The notes: generated by a model from the sequence alone, not told the origin. A DNA stretch of 64,000 bases from Lobosporangium transversale (GCF_002105155.1 NW_019029000.1:372001-436000), one strand, 5' to 3'. Counted from the stretch's first letter, positions 1-18,778 are shown. Numbers and translations: made by a program.

Positions 1-612
1 TTGTCTTGTGCATCTCTTTTATCATTTTGCTGCAGTTTTTCCCTTGTTCGCCTTTCAATCTTTTTCACATTCTTGTACGTATTGTATGTGGAATATACAT
101 GAGTATTATAGCTCTTGTTGTGGAGAGGTTCATCATGGATGTGATCGAGTGCAGAAAGCCTTTAAAACTAGAAGTATCACATCAGTCCTTTCTTTAGTAT
201 TTTTTTAACGCTTACGGTATCATTAGGGCTTCATTCAATATGCATTCTTCTTCTTGATATCCATCCCACTCTTATTCGGGCTTTGTATCATACAATGAAC
301 TAGCATTTAGTTGTAACAATTGCACGACTAATTAATACCCGGGAGAACAATGAAATGACTTGTTGCTTCTAAGGTTTTTCATTACTGACTCCACAATCTC
401 CTGAGACTGGTGTTTGCCGCCTTGGTTTCAAACACAGAAATACTATTTGGCAATCCTTGTTCTGATAGTTTTTATACTGGATTGAATTGAAATAAAGGTA
501 GGCTTTGCGGTTCTATACATAGGTGTTGTGGAGGATAAAGGGCTATTCTGGCCTCTGGCGGTCAATCTTGGTCTTTTGCAGGCCCAACTCTCCACTGACC
601 AAACAATATCGC

Positions 613-874
613 TTAGTTTTTGATGCTAAGAGATGTCTGAGTAGTAAATGAGTATACAGTGCTACATATACTACTAGGGTAACTTACATTCTTGTAGCAC
701 CAGCAGTCGGAAGCAACTGAATATGTGTACCCACTTGGCAACGTACCCCAATTCGGAAAATGAACTGTTCCAGTTATCCAAGTCGGTTTGGGTACATCTA
801 CATAGTGCAGTAGGATAGACAAGAACTACTAATAGGCTTAAGGTCAGCAGCATTAAAACTGCCGATAGCAACAA
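613..874 (-). other. Possible remnant of a small secreted-protein gene
   Basis: On the minus strand one frame begins at an ATG (872-874) with a strongly hydrophobic signal-peptide-like run (MLLSAVLMLLTLSLLVVLVY followed by a small-residue cleavage-like region). An overlapping second frame carries a Cys/Trp/Tyr-rich stretch (SGYTYSVASDCWCYKN). The two would make a plausible secreted Cys-rich protein only if joined by a frameshift, and no intron of normal size fits between them. Either it is a broken gene or chance. No family recognised. Confidence 0.15.
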
Positions 875-2615
875 CCTTAAGATATTACAGGTACCCGACC
901 ATGTTGGTCGGTTTGAGCGATCACTGAATTCAGTTCATTTTTCGAGACCTGCAGCTGTTCTCGCCGACTGGATGTTTTCAATTTTTTGAGATCCGAGCTT
1001 GGCCTCATTGCTATGATCTCATCTTTGAGATATTCAGTATCTTCTGGCGGAGTTTACACATCCTCGTCTGCACAGGGTATTGATCTGAGCTCCTTGAAGT
1101 TTCCCACACCACCATCTATGGCACTAGCCAGACTAGATAGCATAGCTGTATGTATGATTGATGATGCCAATTAAAAAAAAGAAATGAATAATGAGGTACG
1201 CGTTCAATAAAGGAGTGGTATGACGCGAAATCCCACGTGAAAAGTTGTTTATCTTGGTATCCTGGGTAAACAGCTCATGGATGCTGATAATAGGTGGAGT
1301 AGAGGCGGTTGTAATGAAATGGATAGCATGGTGCTTCAGTCCTTCTTTGAACAAGAAAGTACACGGCGCAAAAAAATTGTGTCGTTCCTCTGAACTTATT
1401 GGAATAAACGCGAGGAAAGTATTATCTTCAATCCCTTTCTTTTATTTTCTCCGTACATTAATTAACAGCTTGAAAAAGCTTCCATGCCCAAAAGCTTAGA
1501 TACCAAGGGCAAAATCACCACCTTTGAGATGCACTCCGCAGGTATGGAAGCGGTGTACCCAGATAAGCAATCACCAGTTGCAGAGTATTATCAAGATATT
1601 TCAAGAATAGGGGGCTCCGACTCCAGGTGCTGAATTAATGGAATGTCAGGAGTTACTCTTAAAGGTATCACCAACCAACTGCCGATAAAATAAGTGAAAG
1701 AGAATAGCTGCTGAGGCTCTGCATTAGGAGGTCAAGGATGCTTAATGAACTACGTCCGCATTTGTCTAGTCCAATAATGAAGACCTTTTTATACTAACTC
1801 TATGAAGATGCAGTGCCGTGAGCATGTCCTTTTGCATCATCTAAAAGTAGTGTCAATAAATAAAGCCTTTGTTAATTAAAAGAACATAGGTGCAGAAACA
1901 CGTCCTGTCTTTGGATACAACAACGACTTCTGATTCCAACGCCGGTTTATTGTCTTCGACGAAGGAAACAGCCAGTGCATTTCCTTGTCCGGACTTCGAG
2001 ATTCATGATGGGAACTTGTTGTTTCTGAATATACTGAACCTTCTGTATTTTCAGGTTGGAACACTGCCTGAAATACTAAAGATAATGGTATACCAAAAAC
2101 TCAAACATGAGATGGTTTATCGCCCGTCTGGTGTTGGTCCCCCATGCTACAAATCCCTCTGAAGACCAGGAGTTCAATAACTGAACTCTAATGAATATCT
2201 TATCTCGTTTTTTATCTTGCTTATGTAGTATATAATTAGATGCTTGCTGTTCTTCCTAGAGGCTTGTCCAATCGTCTTAAAAATCATGCTGTTAGTCTTT
2301 CTTGCCAAATTCGACTTGATCTAGAAGTGCTTGTTCCCTAGAGTCTTACTGAGTGCCTCAACAATATCGGCCAGAGGCGTTTGAATCTTAAGGCCCGCTG
2401 ATTTAATTAGACTATATGTCATTTCGACCTGCTCACATACCCGTTGTGATAGATGGCTTTAGTCATTTTGTCAAAAGACTCGATATGTCAACGGAGCGTC
2501 CTCTCGCGGCCTTAAGATAATTCCAGCTGCATAAAGGGCTTTTCAACTGTCCCATTATCATTTCTCGCGTTGATTTGTGAATGCGAGTGAAAGAAAATGG
2601 TTGACTCTATGTAGC

Positions 2616-2627
2616 TGCACGTGACTT
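2616..2627. promoter_or_regulatory. Extended E-box (TGCACGTGACTT) upstream of GCN2
   Basis: The sequence TGCACGTGACTT contains the palindromic CACGTG core bound by bHLH factors of the Cbf1/E-box type. It lies about 470 bp upstream of the GCN2 start codon. The identical 12-mer occurs once more in the window, at 60145-60156, about 340 bp upstream of the MYSM1-like gene. Function is inferred only from motif and position. Confidence 0.3.
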
Positions 2628-2994
2628 AATCCAGACCAGCCAAAAAGTGATTGATTATTAAGGGCGCACATGCATTCACGGAAACAAAAAAGAGGGGACA
2701 GAGTCCACTTCTAATTCTTCAACTATATTTCCTTGTCTTCTTTTGTGTTCCATTCTTTCTTGTCGTGTGCTGCACCATTCAGTCAAGATGTCATTCCCCT
2801 TGTAAAGCAATACGTTGCTCGTGAAAGGAGGCGAATTTTCAACTATTTGTTTTGTTAATTCGCTACATTCTTCCATCGACGCAGTTCATAGTAAAACTTT
2901 TTTTTTTTTTGTTATTTTTTTTTACTTTTATTTTTATTTTTTTCCCCATAAAACCTACTCGTAAAAAGACATTGTTAATACAACTACAGTTATT

Positions 2995-3024
2995 ACTCTG
3001 AGTCTGTGATAAAACACTCAGAGT
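2995..3024. promoter_or_regulatory. 9-bp inverted repeat just upstream of GCN2
   Basis: ACTCTGAGT at 2995-3003 is the exact reverse complement of ACTCAGAGT at 3016-3024, separated by 12 nt. The element ends 65 bp before the GCN2 ATG, so it lies in the proximal promoter or 5' leader. It could be a dimer-binding site or form a short hairpin in the leader RNA. No known factor is assigned. Confidence 0.35.
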
Positions 3025-3089
3025 GCAATCATTGGTTTTTGCTTTACTTTTTTCCTCCCTTTTTCACATTTGTATTTCCTGCCAAAGCC

Positions 3090-9648
<6,559 letters not shown>

Positions 9649-9667
9649 ATAAGGGACAAGGAGGCGA

Positions 9668-9705
<38 letters not shown>

Positions 9706-9929
9706 AAAATATTGATCTGTTGCTTTTGTTTATTCTTTTTTCCTTTGTATTTTTTTTTTTTGTTCTTAAAGTAATAAAATAAAAGGCATTGTATTCGTTT
9801 TTTTTTATTTTTTATTTTTTATTTTTATTGTACTGTTACATGTGTGCAGAGCTGAATATAAGATGTAAAAAAAAATGCAAACGAACAAGAGAAAAGAGAT
9901 AAAATAAGAAATAAGAAAAAAAAAAAAAT

Positions 9930-12324
9930 CTAAACATTTGAGCCATTCAATGCAGTGGCGGTCCTTTGCTTGTTTTTGTTTAGTGTACTTGATGCGGTTG
10001 TATTGTTGGATTCATCGTCTTCGGTCGTATTATCGGCCTCATCTTCCTCCGCCGCTGCTGCCAGAGCATTTTCATCCAACTCGCCTGTTGCAGCAGCTTC
10101 CTTAAGAGCCTCACTCAATGGAGTATTGTGACGGTACTTGTAGAATTGGAAGAAGATTGTAAAATCAAAGACTAACGTACCGCCCGAGCCCAGAACCCAG
10201 GGCAGGTTCCTGATCAAGTAATCAAGCTCGATTGAGAACAAGAAGATGGACGCCACATACAAGACATTGCCAAAGACTGAGAACACAAACATCATAATCG
10301 ACAATCCCTCACACGACTTTAGACGCCAGTTCTTGTAAATCTGAGGAATACGTGATCCAAGGTATAACAATGCACTTCCCCAACCCAACAACAGAGGAAC
10401 CCAGATCTGGAAGAGCGTTTTTTCATGTCCTTCTTCATCATGACCACCGTCGATGTTGTTGTTGATCGTTACGAACGATATGGGATCACCGTTATTCTCC
10501 TTTGGAGGATGGGAAGGAGGAAGTTTGCCATGTCCACCATTATGACCACGTCCACAGTGAGATCCATCTCCGTCCTCATCACCGAGAGTGCACTGCAGCC
10601 AATCATGATACAACCAAATGAGGAGTGCTAATAGTACAAGGGGGAATAGGATTATGATGGCCCTGCGGATCATTTTTCGACGCTTTACTGCTTTGGATCG
10701 AAGTTTTCCAGAACCATTGGTTAAAGTTGAATGGGTTGAGGAACGACGTCGAAGATGCTGCTGGTGATGATGGCCGTTAGCTGTATGATCATGACTTTCA
10801 TTGTAGTGAGATGCAGCGGTATTAGCAGCCATGGCTGCTTGATGAATCATACGATCATGTTCATTTTCATGGACATGTTCTGAAGGAGAAATACTTGAAT
10901 AGTTTGTGGTTGATCCTCCTCCAATCCCGTTTCCACTTCCAATAAGAGGCGTGTGTTCATGTGACATATTGAGGCTTTCAGAATTAGCATGAGTAATAAC
11001 AGACTCAAAGCTTCCTTTGACAGAAGTCCTACGGTAGTAGAAAACCTGACTGATCAAAGCAATCTAGAAAGGGAAATATATACATATATTATTATTATCC
11101 TGAAGGTCAGAGACACAAGAATGTACTATTACATATTACAGATACATATTACATATTATCGTTTAAGATATGGCGCATATGTCCCTGCCCTACAAGGCCA
11201 TCAGGAATGAATGAGACTTACATCTGAGATTGTGTAGTACCAAGCGAGAACACGCTATTCACAAAAAAAAAAAAAAAAGGAGAGACAAGGGGGGAAAGAT
11301 GGGAAGATTGTATAAGCAAACATGAGTTTAGCACGGTTGTACAGAAAAAGTGAACAAAACAGATCATCAAGCAAGTCGACAAAAAAAAAAAAATGTTGTT
11401 GTTGATCTCTCCCTGAACTTTGGAGTTGGAAGTAGGGAGGGGGGGGAGAACTTACCATCGTAAGCAGCAGATTGTCCATGGTTGCACCGATCAAGTTCAT
11501 AATGTCACCAGCCAACCAAATGTAGAGGAATACAAGAGAGAGTGACTCTCCTGACTTGCGCTTGTAGTTGGTCCAGAATTGACTAGAGAGATTAAGAAAG
11601 TTGACAAGAGCGGGCAAAAGTTCATGTCAGTGACAGTGTGCTTTTCTTTTTTATTATCTTTTTTTTTTTTGTACTATCCATCCATCATAAGTAACCAGAG
11701 CCAGAAAGCAGATGCTTGTTTGTTGCATTGGAAAGGGGTGTAACAAAGATAGGTAAGCATGTCGCATAAACGATACGATCCGATTTTTTACACAAATGTT
11801 TTACCCTGCCACAATCACAAAGGAGATCCACATGAATCCAGTAACTATTTTTTTTTTTTTTTGTTCAAAAGAGCGCATTCCTATTATCACTCTCTGTATC
11901 CAAACCTGGTCTTTACTTGTGCACATTCTTTCTTCCATTCCAATCCCGGTCAAAATAACGGTAGATCAAAACAAAAGAATAAGGGGGATGGTGGGCTCTC
12001 CATCTCTTTTGGGATAAAAAAAAAAAAAAAAAAAACACCAGACAGAGGGACCATTTATACTTGGATCGTTTTTTTTTTTTTTTTTTTTTTACTATCCATT
12101 ACAATCTGAGCTGGTGCATCTTCCCAATTGTGGATAATGATCATGAAAAAGAAAAGAAAGTATTTGACTTACGGAGTAAAGACGATAAACCAGCAGATAA
12201 TTGATAAGAAGCCGGCGATGTTGGAAAGATAGATGTTCAAAGGGATCTCATTGTCGTCAGCGTCAGTTGCAGTTGCAGTTGTACCGTGGCTTGCCAGCCA
12301 GTAAAGAATAGTGTGTGCAACCAT
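9930..12324 (-). CDS. YPQ1: PQ-loop vacuolar basic amino-acid transporter (Ypq1 family, 4 exons, 481 aa)
   Basis: Exons on the minus strand: 12324-12173, 11582-11456, 11254-11222, 11063-9930; phases agree. Two PQ-loop repeats are visible: the first spans the exon 1-2 junction (FTP|QFWTNYKRKSGESLSLVF), the second in exon 4 (SRIPQIYKNWRLKSCEGLS). Hydrophobic segments fit the usual seven-helix topology: N-terminal helices, LYIWLAGDIMNLIGATM, the short 33-nt exon 3 (RVLAWYYTISD), ALLIWLYHDW, and three helices in exon 4. In yeast, Ypq proteins export Lys/Arg/His across the vacuolar membrane; mammalian PQLC2 does so in lysosomes. A long polar loop between the repeats is rich in Ser, His and Asn, and the tail is acidic. 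The stop lies 281 bp from the GCN2 stop (convergent pair). Substrate is inferred from family. Confidence 0.88.
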
Positions 12325-12565
12325 CAGACGAACTCAAGTGAATGAAGGTAATTCAAATGAGAACAATGAGAGGGAAAAAAAACAGAAAAGAGAGAACCAA
12401 GTTCGTTGAAGTGGAATGAAAGCAAGAAAAGAAGTGAACAAATGGTCTGACTGACCGTTGTGAGTGCTTGTGTTGGGTATATAAATGATAAGTGAGGGTA
12501 TATGAACGAGGGTATATGAAAGAAGAAAGATTGTGAGACAGAGCAACAACAGTAATGAAACAAAA

Positions 12566-12602
<37 letters not shown>

Positions 12603-14834
12603 GAAACGCCGCCACTTCTTTTGTTCCTTTTATACTTGATTCTGAAGACTTTTGACCATGACCTTGGCCTTGACCTTAACCAGAGGAACAGTCAATCTGA
12701 TTCCCATCAACCAAACTTAGAAAAGCATACATGTGCATGTACATGCTTGGGGGCTAAGGGAGACAATAGAGTTCGTCCATCCGTTTCCGTATCTCTAGCT
12801 CGCCTCTCCCCCCTGTGGAATCGCGTCTCACAAAAAAAAAAAAGTTTCTTAGTCACTGATTGTCAAAAACTTTATTTCAATCTGCCTTCTATGCAATGCC
12901 ACATTATGCAATGTCTCAATGTGGACAATTAGAACAGCAATCCTTCATGACTGTCTGAAGCAAGCAACCAAATGCCATTTCTCCATAACTTTTTCTTTCT
13001 TTCTTTCTTCCTTTCTTTCGTTCTTTCCCTCCCTTCCTTTCTCTCTTCCTCATCGTCCCCATCTTGACACATACACATGTTCAGTACACATTCATTCTTC
13101 TTCTGAATTGCACCAATGTTTTTATAACATTTCTGTACACAAACTTGATAGAGAGCTCTGTTCTCCATTTTCTATCATACACATGTAGCATTGCACCCTT
13201 AAATTGTATTCACTTGCTCACTTGCTGCATATTAATGGATAATAACCATTCCGTGTCACCTGTTTGACTTGAGGAACTACTACCCATTGACCTCCTCTAG
13301 TCGTAGTACAGAATTTTATCTGCTGATTCAGCCAATTATCAAAGCATCGCGTGAGGTATTCAGTGATGAGCTACAGGTTTACAAGAGCCAACATGTCAAA
13401 TCAGATAATTTCAGCTGTAGCTTATTCTTTGCTTCACCCAACTTTTCTTTTATTTCCCTCTCTTCTTTTGCAAACTTGGAGGAACGAACGTCTTTCCTCG
13501 AAAAAATGTATATTTGTAATGCCTTCATTCGAAAGGTGGACAGACCTCATAGTACATTCTCTCTTAAAGTAAACATAAATGTAGTAGTGAGCGTGAAGCC
13601 ATCCTTTTTTTTTTTTATCTTCGCAATGAACTAAAAGATGGCTACATGCCAAAACTGCAATGGTTTATTTGAGGAGGCCTAAGTTTATCTTATTCTACCA
13701 GAAGAGAGAAGAGAGGGGATGAGCAGAAAAGGTTGATGATGGTCATAATATTTATGGAATTAAAGTGTTCAAAGAAACTAAGAAACTTGACTATACTGCC
13801 GCAGCATGGAGTACATACTGATCAATTGCAGACATTTCCCCCCCCTTTTTTTTTTTGATTGAAAATGGAGATGTGTGCAATGTCGCGTGGTTTAAAGGGC
13901 CGTTGTGAAAAGCATCAAAAGATCGTCCACTGGCGATGTCAGCCAATTATCAGTTGTTACATTGCAGAAAAAACGCCATCAATGATGACTTGCAGATAAA
14001 CAAAACAAAACAAAAAAAAAAAAAAAAAAAAAAGATGCAATGCATTCCATTGCTTGCAATGTTCTTTAGATGGAAAGAAACTTTTAGATGTTTTCTTTGC
14101 TGTGGATCTACCCTTTGCTTTTTATATTGGCATGAAATGGTGCCTAGATGACATGTGGATATCTAGAGGCGAGTTTTTTTTTTTTTTTTTTTTTTATTTT
14201 TTCTTTACTGCATTCGGATTATTTGATCTTCTGATCAAGATTTGTGAAAAGGAGGTTGTCCCTGAAAAAACATTGCTGCCTGGGCTTTGTGGACAAGAAC
14301 AGACCACCTGCCTAAATGTCTACATGTCTAGAGCATCTGTATCTGTCAGACTGCATTTGGATTGATTGACAATTTCGTCCATCGCGTGCAACACTGCTTT
14401 TCCACAGCTCCAAAGTATAAAACTGTTTGCATCTGTGGGGTAGAATTCGACTCAATTTATCCGATCAAATCAAACAAAAGATTCTTTTTCCCCTCAATTA
14501 TTACCATCTATGTTGTCAATGTGCACAATTGCCTCTCTCTCTTTCTCTTTATCTCTCTCTCTCCCCTCTCTCTCTCCTCTTTCTCTTTTTCTCTTTCTTT
14601 CATTCTTATTCTTTCGCTCACACACATTCTCTACATCACACATCCTTGTTTCCTTCATTCACCCTATCTTCTTTTCTCTCCCGTGAAGACATCTTTCTTT
14701 TCCACACCTTAGCCATTTTTTTTTTTTTTTTTTTTTTTTTCCTTGTTACTATTATTTATTTTCATTTTTTGTCTTGGTCTGCTTGTATAGTCCCTTGTCT
14801 CAACACAATATCCACAAACCATAATTCATATCCA
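12325..14834. other. Divergent intergenic region, low complexity
   Basis: This 2.5 kb region separates the divergent PQ-loop gene and the two-TM protein gene. It holds A/T homopolymers (12560-12581, 14012-14033, 14174-14195, 14717-14740), a TTTC/CCTT-rich tract near 12990-13050, and a CT-rich tract at about 14532-14610 in front of the plus-strand gene. The many open frames here consist of Ser/Leu/Phe or Lys runs and are not genes. No RNA gene seen. Confidence 0.6.
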
Positions 14835-17523
14835 ATGCCATCGCTACTATTAGCAGTACCGCTCCGAAAAACGTGGTACGGAGTCCACTACTGGAAGACC
14901 CCTTCCATCATGGATTTACCTATAGAACTCGAGGTACCCCCCTTAAACCATCATTATTCCTTCAAAAGCACCCTCTTAATTGCATTCCACACTCACGTCG
15001 ACGAAGAAACATGGTCAACAGCCAACAATTTTATTTTATTTTATTTTTTTTTCTTCAAAAAAAAAAAAAAAAAAAAAAAGGAAAAAAAAAAAAAGCAAAT
15101 ATGATGACAGTGTATGCTATAGTTCTCCTTTTGTATTCTCAAAAAGTGAAACGGAATGAATGAGAATTGCATTGGTCTGTGTGTTGCTCTGAATGAAAAG
15201 AATGAAAAAGTATTTTTTTCTTTTTACCCCAACGCCTCGGGTTTGTGATGATAATTTAAAAGAATGTTACATTTTCCCACCAGTCACCTTAAAAGAAAGA
15301 AAGAAAGAAAGAAAAGAAAACTGCGCACAGCATTCACACACTTTCCGTTGCATCTAATCAGAAGCATCGCAACAATTATTTTACATTTTTGAATACCATG
15401 CATAACACACAACAATTCCTAAAAAAAAAAAAAAATAGTACATCCCATACACTGAATTGGAAGCAAGGTTCACTAGTCTTAACAATATTGTGCGAACTAC
15501 CTATCCAACCTATTGGCCCAACGTCATCATGTCCATTGTCTTTACAGTTCTCTTTGCAGGAACTGCCGTCGGCCTCGGACGTGGATCCAACCTTGCAATC
15601 ATGAGTCAAGCCGCCTGTTTTATCTTGCCCATCGTGGCTCTTCTCTGGCTCCGGGTCCGAAAGGAAATGAAAGCCAGGGCTCGGAAGAGAGTAAGTCGTT
15701 AGCCTCTAGTCTCTATAGCTTGATCATCTTCAGTAATAATCCTCTAGTCCAACCCTCGAGTCTTTCTTGGAATGGAATTTGAGGGGTTGGTATTTTTGCT
15801 TTGCCCAAACTAACCGCTATCTCAAACATCTAAACTCTTTTTTTTTTTTTTTGTGAACAATCAATCAAAATCTCCCCATCTCGCTCATTCCTCTTTAAAG
15901 TTCAAACACCAGTCTCAGAAACTTCTCCGTGGATGGACAGCGCACGACTTTGTCGCACATGCCATCCAATGGAAAATACGTGTGCGCCCCAAAAGCGTAG
16001 CTCTGCCTTGGTACAATCCAACCACATCCTCCACCAATCCTGATCCTGGCATTACTGCTCAAGTGAACATGACAGAAACAAGCACAGGGACAAGATCAGG
16101 AGTTGTACCGCAACAGGATCATACAAGGGGAATTGATCTCTCAACCCGAGGTGTAATCGATCCACCACACCGGAGTTTAGAGAACGTTGTGGTTAATGTT
16201 GAAGCACCTTCAGCCCCAGTAGGACAAAGATCTCGCAATGAAGCAAATACTAATACTAGAGCTAGCACTGATAACAACAATCAAGATAATAACATCAATA
16301 ATGACCACGGACCTGAAGAGGAGGGCAGTGAGGGCACAGCTGGCGGCTTACAAAGCTCTTCAACATCATCACAACCGATATCAGATATACCCAACGAAGT
16401 CGTGACATCTAGAACCATATCAACATCAACGATCGCACCAGCAGCAACCTCACTGTCTAGAAGACCATCTATAGCAGCTACTAGGAGAGTCGTCGAGGAT
16501 GTCTATAGTGTATTAAGGCATTCAAACACTAATCCTACTTCAACGCCAACACCGCCATCATCGTCTTCTCCTTCACTTCCACCGACATCTTTACCATCAC
16601 CATCACCATCACCAACACCCCTACCATCTTCATCTGAGCATCCTAATACTCTACAGAGACAAACCTCTTCGCTCCATCCCTCCATATCTGACGATTTCTC
16701 ACCGCCGCCATCAACACCTTCTAAATGGGAACCCCTGTTGGATTTACTTCGTGATCTACATTGTTGTGCATTCTTATTCAACGAACCAAGAGTTTGGATG
16801 ATTGAAATCTCGATTAGAGAAGGTGTTTTGGATGAGTATTCGTTCCCAGTCCCCACACCTGCCTATTGTGATTATCGTTTGCCTGGATACGATGATGTCA
16901 TTGCGGCAGCAGCTTCACCTTCACCTTCTTCGTCAACGCCACCATCATCTCTTTCTAATAATATCCAGGCACGTTTTTTCAGCTCTCCCCCACCAGCATA
17001 CGAAAGCGATCCTGAGAATGAATCCGATATTGGAGAAGAGGAGGAGGATGGCGGTAATGATGACCATCATAATAACGCCCATAATCGTAATCATAATCAT
17101 AATCATAATCATAATAATCATAATGGGCAAGTCGAGATCCATGTAGGGCCCACGAGATCAACCGTTCCTACTATAGTAACAACAGGAACATCATCAGCAA
17201 CGGTAGCAGCAGCAGCAGCAGCAGTAAGAGATTTGGTGACAGTACTAGATGCCAGTAATCCAGATACCATAGCGACAACAACAACAACAACAACAACAGC
17301 AGCAGCAGCAGCAAGAGGAAGAAATACACATTTTCAACAACCTGTAGAGATGACAGCCATCATAATCTCATCCGCCCCAGCTCATCTCAATACATATGTG
17401 ATGAGACCTCTTGGTGATATAAGGACTTCCACTGATACGACCACGACAACAATCTCTTCGGTCTTATCTAACGACAGTATATTTTCCTTTGAAGATACAG
17501 AAGGAGAGATGAAAACAAAATAG
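14835..17523 (+). CDS. Unrecognised two-TM protein with PY motifs (3 exons, 657 aa)
   Basis: Exons 14835-14933, 15439-15690, 15901-17523; phases agree. I do not recognise the family. The N-terminal part has two adjacent hydrophobic segments (VIMSIVFTVLFAGTAVGLG, about residues 58-78, and a second about 83-103 ending in basic RVRKEMKARARKR), followed by a compact conserved-looking stretch (LLRGWTAHDFVAHAIQWKIR). Residues about 160-400 are Ser/Thr/Pro-rich and disordered. A second ordered block (WEPLLDLLRDLHCCAFLFNE) sits near residue 410. Three PY-type motifs are present: LPWY (16003-16014), LPGY (16879-16890) and PPAY (16990-17001), which bind WW domains of Nedd4/Rsp5 ligases. This suggests, as inference, a membrane adaptor or substrate of Rsp5. 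The tail contains HN, Ala and Thr homopolymer tracts. Exon 1 is the least certain. Confidence 0.7.
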
Positions 17524-17871
17524 TTCTCCCCTCCCTCCCTTCTTCTTTCTTGTTTATAATACATTATACATAACACAGCTTTGTAAATAAAATATACTCG
17601 ATAAACTCATTAATATATATATATTTTTTTTGTTGTTGTAAATTTAATATAAAGATGTCTACAGTGTTCATACAAAGTTCAAGTTTTTTGAAGAAAGGAG
17701 AAGAAAAAGAGGAAAGAAAAAGAAGAAGATGATGATGAAGAGGAAACTTTTTTTTTTTTTACATTTCTATAGGTTTGTAAGGCTGCTAATTGGTAACTCG
17801 TTCCTTTGCTTGCTTCTTTTAAGATCCTTATTTCTTTATCCTTGGTCCTTTATCCTTGGTCCTTTGCCTCT
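17524..17871. other. Short convergent 3' spacer
   Basis: AT-rich spacer between the convergent two-TM gene and PSMG4. It contains an AATAAA at about 17586, a TA-rich stretch (17610-17630) and a 12-nt T run. It probably holds both 3' UTRs. Nothing else seen. Confidence 0.5.
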
Positions 17872-18017
17872 TCATGACTTTGTTATGGATCCCATCAGAT
17901 CAATCGATTGTAACATCTCCAACAGCTTACGTTCTGCAAACGCTACCAACATTTCATTATCCATACTAGGTGGAATATCAACATTGACTAGGAATTGACA
18001 CTTGAATTTCGTAGCTA

Positions 18018-18049
<32 letters not shown>

Positions 18050-18697
18050 AAATAAAATAGAAAAAAAAGGAAAGTTGATTAATCAAGTTTTTTTTTTTTT
18101 TTTTTTTTTTTGTTTGTTTGTTTGATTGCTTGTTTGCATTTTTAACATTTGCTTTCTTTTTTTTTTTTTTTTTTTTTTTATACCTAGACGACGTGCTATA
18201 CTTGTAGATGTTTCTTCTAATGAATTTCCAAGCAACAAACTAGACACTGGAGCCTAATCCAAGAATTTATTCATAAAAATATATACATACATACGTATAT
18301 AAATATATATATATATTTTCTCGGTTATCAGCCTTAGTTTTATTTCCCTTTATATATATATATTAACTTTAGACAGAACAAGCAAACAATTTACCTGTCC
18401 AGGTCGGAAAGGAGGCATTGCCATAGCAAAATCTCCAAATGATCCTCCTCCTCCTCCTCCTCCTCCTCCTCCTCCTCCTTTGCCTCCAGTACTATCTTGC
18501 TGTTGTTGTTGCTGTGGCTGTTGTTGCTGTGTTGCTTGGAAAAGTGCACGAGCAGCTGAAGAGATCCAAACCCATGCAGAATGGTCCATCGCAATCACTT
18601 GAATGTAAACTGGGTGTTGGTCCATGAAGCGAAATGTCTGTTGGTGCACCTTTAAACGAGGCGCCACAGACTCTGCAGGTATAAATGCTGTAGACAT
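17872..18697 (-). CDS. PSMG4: Proteasome assembly chaperone 4 (3 exons, 171 aa)
   Basis: Exons 18697-18395, 18253-18184, 18014-17872; phases agree exactly. PSMG4/PAC4 (yeast Poc4/Pba4 counterpart) pairs with PSMG3 and guides assembly of the 20S alpha-ring in the cytosol. Family features are visible: an N-terminal beta-strand region (VHQQTFRFMDQHPVYIQV), the MDHSAWVWISSA strand, FGDFAMAMPP, then APVSSLLLGNSLEETSTSIA, matching the SLLG-(S/D)-T pattern of PSMG4, and a final FLVNVDIPP strand plus C-terminal helix (ERKLLEMLQ). Human PSMG4 is about 123 aa; this protein is longer because a Gln-rich and then a pure Gly tract (about residues 55-86; GGTGGA/CCTCCT-type repeats at about 18444-18480 and CAG/CAA at 18498-18535) is inserted between the first helix and the FGDF strand. 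All three introns and flanks carry long T/A runs. Confidence 0.85.
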
Positions 18698-18740
18698 TTT
18701 TATTTTCTTTTTTCCTAAATGATAGAACGATAGAAAGATG

Positions 18741-18778
<38 letters not shown>

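Larger units (their letters stand above)
1..3089. other. Gene-poor left flank with decayed coding-like scraps, then GCN2 promoter
   Basis: I find no convincing complete gene here. Several short plus-strand stretches look codon-like but are interrupted by stops and change frame: around 1277-1390 (contains WSRGGCNEMDSMVLQSFFEQ), 1470-1637 (contains KGKITTFEMHSAGMEAVYPD), 1895-1990, and 2040-2161 (contains VGTLPEILKIMVYQKLKHEM). They could be exons of an unrecognised small gene or remains of a mobile element or pseudogene. Homopolymer T runs near 2890-2945 and the palindromic motifs at 2616-2627 and 2995-3024 belong to the upstream region of GCN2. Base composition is less homopolymer-rich than most other intergenic DNA in the window, which fits old coding material. 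Confidence 0.5.

Noticed and set aside
12650-12682. Repeated TGACCTT motifs resembling nuclear-receptor half-sites
   Set aside because: Fungi lack nuclear receptors of that type, and the repeat is short and imperfect.
14427-15163. A 225-aa frame overlapping the first exon of the two-TM protein
   Set aside because: Mostly SLSLSL and FFFF from CT and T repeats; it is in a different frame from the spliced gene.
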